A stretch of DNA of 30,725 nucleotides from the NCBI GenBank assembly GCA_040757795.1, contig JBFLWG010000007.1:1-30725 (forward strand), in the 5' to 3' direction. The stretch comes from DYTO01 sp040757795 (GTDB lineage Archaea > Hadarchaeota > Hadarchaeia > Hadarchaeales > Hadarchaeaceae). The notes under the pieces are model-generated. The model searched no databases, was not told the DNA's origin, and was given only the letters and a program-made list of their open reading frames with translations. Below are positions 16,002-22,039 of the stretch, one piece after another; position 1 is the stretch's first letter, and each line of letters opens with the position of its first letter. Both the position numbers and the translations under genes were made by a program.

Positions 16002-17969
16002 TTATGCTCGGCTTCCGCCGTGCGGGTACTTCTCTAGCGGCCACAGCGGCGGCCCTTCCCACTCCGGGTACGGCATGTTTGCCTCAAGCTCGTCCGCCAC
16101 ATAGTGCAGCCCCAGCCTGTTGAGCGTCTCCTTGGTTGGGACACCGGTCTTCTCCTCCCACCCGCGCATCTGGTAGTACTGCGTGAGCATCTTCTCGTGA
16201 TTCTTCGCTTCTTCTAGTCCTTCCGGGGTGCCAATTTTTCCTGGCCTCTGCACCAGCCGGTCCTGCTTTCTGGTTATTCCCTGCCTTATAAGGAACGCCC
16301 GCTCGATGGCGTAAATCCTCTCGAGCGCCTGCTGCACCGAGGCGGAGGTGTACTCGACTCCGGTCACGGCCGTCAGCACCATCGCTATCCCGTCCCAAAG
16401 CGGATACTTGATCACCATCGGCACGGCCGCCGCCCAGTTGTTGACGCTCCCCTTGCAGCGGCCGAGTGCGTCGGCCAGCGTACATGCATTCTCCGAAACG
16501 ACCAGTGCTGGGACGGGCTCGGCCGGGATGTGGCCCTTCTTTTGCAGGTCAGGAAACACGTCAGGGTCGTTCTCCCCGAACGCCCAGCTCCTCCCCCTGA
16601 GGTGGTCAGCTCCGCGCGTGGATGTCGCGTGCGCCAGCGTGAAGACTCCGACAGGGTAGTCTGAAGGCCCGCGGCAAGACCCCTTGACGTGATAACAGTA
16701 GTCCATGGCCCCCTTGCCAATCCTCTTCGCCACGCTGTACATTCCCTCGGCTAGGAAGTTGCCGAACCCCTCCCTCAGAGCTATTCTGTGGATCAGCTCG
16801 ATCTGGTCGTCGATGACTTCCCAGTCCAGAGAGAGCCCGCCCGTGTCCTTCTTTGTTATGATGCCCTTGTCGTAGAGCTCCTTAGAGAATGCGATGGCGT
16901 TCCCCAGCGGTATCGTGCACATGCCGTACTTGTCCGCGAGGTTCCCCATCACCATTATCGCCACCGGGTCCAGAACGCCGCAGTTGGTCCCCAGACAGAA
17001 TATCGTCTCGTACTCCAGCCCCTCCCCCTTCTCCCCGCCGTAAGTGCGGTGGCCTTCCGGGATCTGGCAGACATTCTTGCAGCTCACCAGGCAACCATAG
17101 CAAGCCGTCCTCCCCGTCTCGTACTTCTTCCACCCCTCGGGCTTCAGGTCCTCTGGGACATCCTTCTCGGAGAGGTACCTCTTGAAGTACCTGTACCCGG
17201 GCCACCACCCCAGCATCCCCAAGTGTGTCCCGTACTTCGCGACCTTCCTCTGGGTCGGGTCCGTGAGGAAGAACTTCCGCTCCTCGGCCGCCAGCTTCTC
17301 CGCAGCTGCCTTGTCAGCCATCTGGACCTTCTTCGTCCCCCTCACAGCTATGGCCTTGAGCTTCTTCGACCCCATGACGGCGCCGCTCCCGCGGGCCGCC
17401 GAGCAGTACTTATCGAACATGGTCGAGGCGAACCTGACCAGATTCTCGCCGGCCTGCCCCACGGCGCAGGCCCTGAACTCCTTTCCGTGCTTCTCCTTCA
17501 GCATGTCCGTGGTCTCCCAGGTGTCCCTTCCCCATAGGTCGGAGGCGTCCCTGAGCTCGACTTCATCGTCATCGATCAGGAGATATTTCGGCCCGCTGGC
17601 CCGCCCCGTCACCACTATCTGGTCGTAGCCCGCGTACCTCAGGAATGCCGGGAAGAAGCCGCCGGAGTTGCCGTCGCCGAGGATGTAGCTGTAAGGGGAA
17701 AGTGTGCTTACCTGGATCCTGCCGGTGCTCGTGAAGAAAGTGCCGCTCATCGGGCCGCCAGCGAAGCACAGGACGTTCTCCGGCCCCAGCGGGTCGATGC
17801 CGGGCTTGACCTCGTCGAAAAGGACCTTGCTGTTGATGCCGCGCCCGCCTATGAAGTCGGCGGCCGTCTTCTTGTCAAGTGGCTGCTTTACAATCTTTTC
17901 CCTCGTGAGGTCGACGCGCAGGACCGTCCCGGCCCAGCCGAACATTTGAGTTGCCATTGGGATACCCAT
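16002..17969 (-). CDS. aldehyde:ferredoxin oxidoreductase family, tungsten/molybdenum-pterin enzyme
   Basis: 655 residues from ATG 17969 (MGIPMATQMFGWAG); ATG 17957 and 17945 are close alternatives. The N-terminal domain MFGWAGTVLRVDLT...GGRGINSKVLFDE is typical of the AOR family. The pterin- and cluster-binding part has C290, C293 and C297 (CYGCLVSC) with the fourth cluster ligand at C505 (LGRCKG). The enzyme oxidises aldehydes to acids with ferredoxin as acceptor in the cytoplasm; which aldehyde cannot be told, and GOR, FOR or WOR-type members look similar. A TATA box on the minus strand (CTATATAAAG, 17986-17995) lies about 20-25 nt upstream of 17969, giving a leaderless start and excluding a 60-codon upstream extension of the open frame to 18149. 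No partner small ferredoxin subunit is adjacent. Confidence 0.9.
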   Translation of the reverse strand: MGIPMATQMFGWAGTVLRVDLTREKIVKQPLDKKTAADFIGGRGINSKVLFDEVKPGIDPLGPENVLCFAGGPMSGTFFTSTGRIQVSTLSPYSYILGDGNSGGFFPAFLRYAGYDQIVVTGRASGPKYLLIDDDEVELRDASDLWGRDTWETTDMLKEKHGKEFRACAVGQAGENLVRFASTMFDKYCSAARGSGAVMGSKKLKAIAVRGTKKVQMADKAAAEKLAAEERKFFLTDPTQRKVAKYGTHLGMLGWWPGYRYFKRYLSEKDVPEDLKPEGWKKYETGRTACYGCLVSCKNVCQIPEGHRTYGGEKGEGLEYETIFCLGTNCGVLDPVAIMVMGNLADKYGMCTIPLGNAIAFSKELYDKGIITKKDTGGLSLDWEVIDDQIELIHRIALREGFGNFLAEGMYSVAKRIGKGAMDYCYHVKGSCRGPSDYPVGVFTLAHATSTRGADHLRGRSWAFGENDPDVFPDLQKKGHIPAEPVPALVVSENACTLADALGRCKGSVNNWAAAVPMVIKYPLWDGIAMVLTAVTGVEYTSASVQQALERIYAIERAFLIRQGITRKQDRLVQRPGKIGTPEGLEEAKNHEKMLTQYYQMRGWEEKTGVPTKETLNRLGLHYVADELEANMPYPEWEGPPLWPLEKYPHGGSRA

Positions 17970-17985
17970 CAACCTGAATTTTTTC

Positions 17986-17996
17986 TCTTTATATAG
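17986..17996. promoter_or_regulatory. TATA box, possibly bidirectional
   Basis: CTTTATATAG is nearly symmetrical. On the minus strand it is placed for a leaderless aldehyde oxidoreductase mRNA starting near 17969. On the plus strand it would start RNA at about 18015-18020, just before the tRNA-like sequence at 18030. Confidence 0.6.
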
Positions 17997-18029
17997 ACTA
18001 CCCGCCAAAAGCTCGGCCGGAGGCAAGCG

Positions 18030-18067
18030 GGCCCCGTGGTCTAGCGGAAAAGACGCACCCCATGACG
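18030..18067 (+). tRNA. possible orphan 5' half of a tRNA (Val-GAC-like)
   Basis: The sequence reads as tRNA positions 1-37. The acceptor 5' strand is GGCCCCG, followed by T8 and G9, then a D-stem GTCT/AGAC (18039-18042 with 18051-18054) pairing perfectly, A14, G18G19 (18046-18047), G26, an anticodon-stem 5' strand CACCC (18056-18060), T33 at 18063 and anticodon GAC at 18064-18066. One nucleotide too many lies between stem and T33. Similarity stops at 18067, the canonical 37/38 intron or split position, and AT-rich sequence with a 6-bp hairpin (18075-18080 with 18093-18098) follows. I found no matching 3' half (needs GGGTG, a T-arm and CGGGGCC) in the next 1.5 kb. It may be the 5' exon of a split or disrupted tRNA, a remnant, or chance. 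Confidence 0.42.
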
Positions 18068-18190
18068 GTAATAAATTGTTGTTTTTTAAGCAAACAATGA
18101 TTTTGAAATTTTTGCGACGCGGCGTTCGCCAGTTCTCTGCAAGGTCCAAGCCGGCAAAAGCCGTTTATCCGCCGCCGCGCAGGGCGATAC

Positions 18191-18721
18191 ATGGACGACG
18201 CTCAGTTCTTCCTGGTTTACAGCGTCACAGCGGGCCTGGTGCTAGAGGCGTCGCTGTTCATGATGTCACGGGGCCTGGACAGGAAGCGGTATCTCGGCCC
18301 TGTTGTCGCCGGCGTGGTCTTTGGAGGGGGCAGTGTGATACTTTTCAGGGCGTGGCTACTTTCGTACCTCCTCGGCGGGGTCCTTACTGGATATTTCCTC
18401 TCGCGGCACGTCGCGGCGGGCTGGAGCCATTTCAGGGCCGGCGCCGTCAACGGCTTGCTGCTTGAGGCGGGACTCATACTGTCGAACGCTGCCACTCTCG
18501 TCATCAAGGGGGTTACGCCAATACTTTCAACATTGAGCCAGACGCTGGGGCGCACGGTCGCAATCGAGGAGTTGCTGTCGTCGCTGACCATAGCCACTGT
18601 CCTAGATATTTTCTTCATAATCGCGGTGGTCGGTTCAGGGGCGATGCTTGGCGGGATGCTCCGGAAGCTGATTTCCCCGGCGACGGTCGCGCGGCCTGCT
18701 CAAACAAATCACAAAACCTGA
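18191..18721 (+). CDS. small integral membrane protein, unknown function
   Basis: 176 residues. About five hydrophobic segments are visible: roughly 5-25, 35-52, 56-69, 84-105 (with a Gly-rich NGLLLEAGLILSNAATLV) and 135-160 (IATVLDIFFIIAVVGSGAMLGGML), joined by short charged loops. The glycine- and alanine-rich helices and small size resemble archaeal uncharacterised membrane proteins of the DUF5518 kind, but I do not recognise it firmly. A TTTATCC sequence about 25 nt upstream of ATG 18191 suggests a leaderless transcript. GC content and codon use match the chromosome, unlike the AT-rich sequence on both sides. Not part of an obvious operon. Confidence 0.7.
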   Translation: MDDAQFFLVYSVTAGLVLEASLFMMSRGLDRKRYLGPVVAGVVFGGGSVILFRAWLLSYLLGGVLTGYFLSRHVAAGWSHFRAGAVNGLLLEAGLILSNAATLVIKGVTPILSTLSQTLGRTVAIEELLSSLTIATVLDIFFIIAVVGSGAMLGGMLRKLISPATVARPAQTNHKT

Positions 18722-18727
18722 TTTTTT
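18722..18727 (+). terminator. oligo-T tract after membrane-protein gene
   Basis: Six consecutive T residues immediately follow the stop codon at 18719-18721, consistent with archaeal oligo-U termination. Confidence 0.4.
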
Positions 18728-18729
18728 GC

Positions 18730-18738
18730 TTTATAAAT
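18730..18738 (+). promoter_or_regulatory. TATA-like box upstream of homing-endonuclease gene
   Basis: TTTATAAAT is a good archaeal TATA match. It would start RNA near 18755-18760, about 50 nt before the first ATG of the endonuclease frame. Confidence 0.4.
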
Positions 18739-18808
18739 CACATTCACCCAAAGGTTTGCAGTAATAATTGGCAGCCTACCAAAAGAAATCAATACACGTA
18801 CATTGAGC

Positions 18809-19350
18809 ATGTCTGAACAAGGATATCTGATTGGGCTTTTCATTGGCGATGGGTCATTTTGCATTGATGAAAAATCTCGGCATTCTAAAGTTTCTTTCTC
18901 TTTAAATCCAAAGACACAGACATCCAAAATTTTCTTACAAGTTTGCTCGAAAGAATAGGTTTGAACCCGTTTAATGTATTTAACAACGGTTCACTTGATA
19001 CACGTGTTAATTCTAAGAAACTCGTTGAGTTCATTCGAAATGAGTTAAATAAGGTAAAACAAAGTATTGAAAATCAAGAGTATTTTATTGGGCTGTTGTC
19101 TGGTTTAATTGACTCCGACGGTTATGCTAACCGCAAAGGAATCAGAGTATCTATGAAAAACCCAAAATTTTTGATGGAAATTCATCGCGTTTCAGAAAAA
19201 TTTTTCATACCAACACGATTGTGGAAAGGTTATCAAGTTTGGCCCCGAGTGTCAGAAATCTGGTATCTTAGCGTGCCCTCAATATTTAGGTACGCAAATC
19301 ATTTATCCCGCAAGGTAAACAGAATTTATGGTAGCGAGGACTACATGTAG
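18809..19350 (+). pseudogene. LAGLIDADG homing endonuclease, frameshifted
   Basis: Two frames together encode one double-motif LAGLIDADG protein of about 180 residues. The first runs from ATG 18809 for 49 codons to TAG 18956-18958 and contains motif 1 (LIGLFIGDGSF). The second is open from before 18943 to TAG 19348-19350 and contains motif 2 (LLSGLIDSDGYA). Adding one T to the T-run near 18930-18933 would join them smoothly (SKIF-LTSLLERIG), so a single base has been lost, either in the genome or as a sequencing error in a homopolymer. The motif-1 frame is open back to 18737 without ATG; TTG 18803 is an alternative start. The gene is far more AT-rich than its surroundings, indicating transfer. 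Its stop codon overlaps the first two bases of tRNA-iMet, and its tail covers the tRNA promoter. Such enzymes spread introns or themselves by cleaving a specific site. Confidence 0.85.
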
Positions 19351-19358
19351 CGGGGTAG

Positions 19359-19387
19359 AGCAGCGTAGTAAACTACTCTGTCCCCAA
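19359..19387 (+). other. tRNA intron 1, 29 nt, D-arm (after position 10)
   Basis: Removing 19359-19387 restores a perfect D-stem (TAG joined to GGCAGC). The precursor can form a BHB-like structure: central helix GGGG (19352-19355) with CCCC (19382-19385), a 3' bulge AAG (19386-19388) cut after its second base, a 5' bulge TAGA (19356-19359), and an inner helix of 19360-19368 with 19373-19381 containing one mismatch. The 5' bulge is 4 nt and the outer helix only 2 bp, so this is a relaxed motif. A repeat (AGCAGC at 19359, GGCAGC at 19388) makes later cut points possible, but those leave an A-C mismatch in the D-stem. Confidence 0.8.
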
Positions 19388-19438
19388 GGCAGCATGGAGT
19401 GCCCGCCGGGCTCATAACCCGGAGGTCGGTGGTTCAAG

Positions 19439-19468
19439 AGAGGGAGGCGTCAAGCCTCTTTCTGGGAG
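19439..19468 (+). other. tRNA intron 2, 30 nt, T-loop (position 59/60)
   Basis: A complete hBHBh' motif can be drawn. The outer helix is the T-stem itself (19428-19432 with 19470-19474). The central 4-bp helix is TTCA (19433-19436) with TGGG (19463-19466). The two 3-nt bulges are AGA (19437-19439) and AGT (19467-19469), each cut after the second base. The inner helix has 9 bp (19440-19448 with 19454-19462, two G-U pairs) closed by a 5-nt loop. Joining 19438 to 19469 gives a normal 7-nt T-loop. Confidence 0.9.
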
Positions 19469-19520
19469 TCCACCCCCCGCTACCAAAAGTCCGTAATACT
19501 GGAGTGAAACAGGTGCACGC

Positions 19521-20141
19521 ATGTTAATCATCGCCATAACCCTGCTTACCTTCGCGCTCGGCCCAACCGGCTCCATCCCCTATGCTCTGGCTCAGGGCCT
19601 ACCGGCAATTGAAACGGCCATCTTAATCAGCGCCGTCCACATCCTGCTCGTCCCCATCTGGTTCGGCATCTTCACCGTGGTCAATTACGACGACCTCTAC
19701 CACTGGCGGATAACTTCCCAGATGATCAAGGGCGGGAAAAAGCTGGGCTTCGACCTGAAAGAGATTATCCAGGAGTTCGAGCGCAGGACCGGGCAGTTCG
19801 GGTTTGGCCTGGGGATTGTTGGGTTCACCTTCCTGCTCGGCATCTCGTGGGCCGCCCTCGGCGCAAGCATCCTCAACTTGAAGAAGAGGACGATATTGGT
19901 CTCGGTCGCGGTTGGGGCGGTTGCGTCGACCGTCTTCTGGACGGCGGCTTTTTCAGGCGCGCTCGGGTTCTTCCCCAGCCCCTGGGTCCTTTACGTGATT
20001 ACCGGGCTCCTGACGCTGTTCTGGATTATCAACAAGAAGCTGCGCTATCGCAAGGTAGTGTCGGAGATGGACATGACCCTCAGAAGGTTAGGCGTCGAGA
20101 TGGGGCGCAGACCGAGGAAAAAAAGAAAAAAAGTTAGTTAA
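19521..20141 (+). CDS. integral membrane protein, possibly small-multidrug-export (COG2426)-like
   Basis: 206 residues with about five hydrophobic segments (roughly 1-15, 30-52, 95-118, 124-146, 150-168) and a very basic C-terminal tail (GRRPRKKRKK). The N-terminal GPTGSIPYALAQGLP resembles the GAIP...GLP segment of the small multidrug export protein family, but the match is weak and transport is not shown. A cytoplasmic charged loop (about 68-92) holds the only long hydrophilic stretch. The start ATG 19521 has AGGTG at 19511-19515. The gene begins 35 nt after the tRNA 3' end and is convergent with the next gene, leaving a gap of 4 bp. Confidence 0.62.
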   Translation: MLIIAITLLTFALGPTGSIPYALAQGLPAIETAILISAVHILLVPIWFGIFTVVNYDDLYHWRITSQMIKGGKKLGFDLKEIIQEFERRTGQFGFGLGIVGFTFLLGISWAALGASILNLKKRTILVSVAVGAVASTVFWTAAFSGALGFFPSPWVLYVITGLLTLFWIINKKLRYRKVVSEMDMTLRRLGVEMGRRPRKKRKKVS

Positions 20142-20145
20142 AGCT

Positions 20146-21060
20146 TCACGCGCCCACTTGAGTCTTGAAAAACATCTTGTAATCGTTCGCGCCGAAGGTG
20201 ACGACGCTTGGGTCGGCGTTCAGTCCCGAGTAGTTCAGAATCCTGCTGGCCACGCTGGTAAGCGCCCCATTGGAGTACTCCGCCACGGCGATCGCGCCGG
20301 ACTCGATGTAGTATGTGTAATATTTGTTCCCGATTTTGTGGGTGGACGAGACGCTGCCGTTCCAGCTGAAACTTTGATCCGTTGTGAAAGTTGAAGTTAT
20401 GGATGGGGCAGTTGCCTTCGTCATCGTCGGGCTCAGGAACAGCACCCACTCTCCGCGAACATCGTCATAGAACAGGTCGGGGTCAGTGAAGTTCCCAGTT
20501 ATCAATACTCGCTCATCCGTGAAGTTGATTCCGTCTGAAGAGGTAGCGGTGACCATCTTGCCGGTTTCCCCCTGCATGAAGTTGCCAAAGTAGGTTAGTC
20601 TGATTTTGCCGTTGTCAACTATCGGGTGCGGGTCCACAGGGTACGGGCTGTTTGAGCCGGTTATCTGAACATTCTGGACGGTGAAGGTTGCCCCGCGGTC
20701 CTGGCTTATAGCAACACTCAGCTTCTCGTTCTGCCAGTCAGAGGCGTTGACGAAATACAGGTAGACCTTGTTATTGAAGTACACCGCGCCGGGGACGGAG
20801 GCGTGGTCCAGAAGCAATGTGTTGTCCACGACCCAGTTGACGCCGTCGGATGAAGTTGCAGAGTAGACCCGGTGGTAATATGGAGAGTTGGGGAACGGCC
20901 CCTGCCCCTGGTTTTCTTCGCCGTTTTGCGGTTCGCCTGACCCGCCTTGCGGTGTTCCACCTGCCGGCCCTCTTGTCAGAAAGTAGGCACCGGCTCCAGC
21001 GGCCAAAATTACAACCACAACGATGGCGGCAGTCAAGGGTGAGAAACCGATGTTTTTCAT
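20146..21060 (-). CDS. secreted/anchored five-bladed-propeller protein (GH43/sialidase-like fold)
   Basis: 304 residues. An N-terminal hydrophobic helix (about 9-29, ending AAGAGAYFLTRGP) anchors it, followed by a Gly/Pro/Gln/Asn/Glu-rich linker (30-57). The body has repeated blades of the glycosyl-hydrolase-43/sialidase type: SSDGVNW, NKVYLYFVNA, SQDRGATF, VDPHPIVDNGKIRLTYFG, SSDGINF, FTDPDLFYDDVRGEWVLF, NKYYTYYIES and LNADPSVV. The Asp-containing DPD and DPH strand starts resemble GH43 but I cannot assign all catalytic acids, so hydrolase activity is uncertain. It would act outside the cell, perhaps binding or trimming polysaccharide. It is the last gene of the Asd-propeller-propeller minus-strand group, 43 nt after the preceding stop, with a GAGGTT ribosome site. 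Confidence 0.72.
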   Translation of the reverse strand: MKNIGFSPLTAAIVVVVILAAGAGAYFLTRGPAGGTPQGGSGEPQNGEENQGQGPFPNSPYYHRVYSATSSDGVNWVVDNTLLLDHASVPGAVYFNNKVYLYFVNASDWQNEKLSVAISQDRGATFTVQNVQITGSNSPYPVDPHPIVDNGKIRLTYFGNFMQGETGKMVTATSSDGINFTDERVLITGNFTDPDLFYDDVRGEWVLFLSPTMTKATAPSITSTFTTDQSFSWNGSVSSTHKIGNKYYTYYIESGAIAVAEYSNGALTSVASRILNYSGLNADPSVVTFGANDYKMFFKTQVGA

Positions 21061-21103
21061 TCCAGAACCTCTTCAAAAAACACTGAATCGTCCTCCTAAA
21101 AAG

Positions 21104-22039
21104 TCAAGGGTAAGGCAAAGTAAACACGTTCTGTGAAAGCCCCTCGCCCTTTATCAGCGCAATATTGTTGCCGGCATTGTTCCAAACAGGGTCCCCGTAA
21201 GTGTAGCGGTCCGAGTCCAGAACGACTGTGGCGCCGGAGCCGTCCGAGTTCATCACCCAAGCATCAGGTGGGCTCTGCGGTATCGTCATTCTCATGAACA
21301 GGATTTTGTTGTCGTTGTTCCAAGCCCGCTGGAAAATCAGGTTGTAAGTATCTCCGGCCCCGTATATCTTCTGCTTGTTTGAGCCGTCGCTGCCCATCGT
21401 CCAAATCTCGTTGGGCGACGATTGCTGGGTACCTGGTTCTCCTGGGGCCTCCCCTTTGATATAAACTATTTTTGTTCCATCGTAGCTGTAGGAAGGCCAG
21501 GAACAATACCCGTCACCGACCGATGTGAGATTTGTCGTCCCGCTTCCATCAGAATTCATCACCCAGATTGAACCTCCTCTTGCGTAAGCGATTTTTGTAC
21601 CGTCCGGGCTCCAAGCAGGATTGTCCCCGCCCTGTGTTGTCAATTTGGTCACGCTGCCGCCGCTTGAGGTTGAAGTATATATTTCACCGTTTAAAGTGTA
21701 CGCAATTTTGTCAGCGTTGGGGCTCCAAGACGGATCAAAGCCACTTCCTATTTTGGTGGCGCCGGTGCCGTCCGCGTTGATAATCCAAAGCTCATAGCCC
21801 GTACTCGTGACACGAGTGTACACCAGCTTGCTGCCGTCCGGACTCCAGTCGGGATCAAAGTCGGAGTTTGAAAATGTGAGCTGGGTGAGCGGCAAATTCT
21901 CTGCAGTTGGTCCAGAGCCGATCCCCGGGCCGCCGCCTTTTGATGTCATGATGTAAGCGCTGGCCACAGCCACAATCACAATAATTACCACAACAGCAAC
22001 AACAGAAGTAGACACACCTTTGGAGCAGGTGTTTCTCAC
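21104..22039 (-). CDS. anchored TolB/PD40-type beta-propeller protein
   Basis: 311 residues from GTG 22039. An N-terminal hydrophobic helix (about 9-31) follows KGVSTS, resembling an archaeal type IV pilin-like (class III) leader, though an ordinary signal anchor is equally possible. The rest is six or so PD40/TolB blades, each with WSPDG or equivalent and an IYxxxxDGSG strand: DPDWSPDGSKLVYT, DPSWSPNADKIAYT, NPAWSPDGTKIAYA, WPSYSYDGTKIVYI, later RAWNNDNKILFM and DPVWNNAGNNIALI. These propellers usually bind proteins or sugars; no enzyme motif is visible. Its GTG overlaps the asd stop (GTGA), so translation is coupled to a biosynthetic gene with no obvious link. Confidence 0.8.
   Translation of the reverse strand: MRNTCSKGVSTSVVAVVVIIVIVAVASAYIMTSKGGGPGIGSGPTAENLPLTQLTFSNSDFDPDWSPDGSKLVYTRVTSTGYELWIINADGTGATKIGSGFDPSWSPNADKIAYTLNGEIYTSTSSGGSVTKLTTQGGDNPAWSPDGTKIAYARGGSIWVMNSDGSGTTNLTSVGDGYCSWPSYSYDGTKIVYIKGEAPGEPGTQQSSPNEIWTMGSDGSNKQKIYGAGDTYNLIFQRAWNNDNKILFMRMTIPQSPPDAWVMNSDGSGATVVLDSDRYTYGDPVWNNAGNNIALIKGEGLSQNVFTLPYP

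Larger units (their letters stand above)
19349..19485 (+). tRNA. initiator tRNA-Met (CAT) with two non-canonical introns
   Basis: Exons are 19349-19358, 19388-19438 and 19469-19485. The acceptor stem AGCGGGG (19349-19355) pairs with CCCCGCT (19475-19481), and ACCA is encoded at 19482-19485. After intron removal the D-stem is GGGC/GCCC, the anticodon stem CCGGG/CCCGG encloses CTCATAA (anticodon CAT at 19413-19415), and the T-stem is GGTGG/CCACC with loop TTCAAGT. The A1-U72 pair and three consecutive G-C pairs beneath the anticodon loop mark it as initiator rather than elongator. The spliced molecule would be 78 nt including CCA. There is no intron at the usual 37/38 position. A TATA-like AATTTAT at about 19323-19329 lies within the tail of the endonuclease gene, 20-25 nt upstream. 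Confidence 0.93.

Noticed and set aside
17970..18149. 60-codon N-terminal extension of the aldehyde oxidoreductase frame
   Set aside because: It has no family similarity, contains the TATA box, and overlaps the tRNA-like half. The family N-terminus begins at MFGWAG, near the chosen start.
19365..19393. Alternative D-loop position for intron 1, using the CAGC repeat
   Set aside because: It leaves an A-C mismatch in the D-stem (GAGC/GCCC), whereas cutting after 19358 gives GGGC/GCCC and matches the AAG bulge.
19349..19485. Elongator tRNA-Met, or a degraded tRNA with random insertions
   Set aside because: The A1-U72 pair and three G-C pairs under the anticodon mark an initiator. Both insertions sit at BHB-like structures and their removal restores perfect stems.
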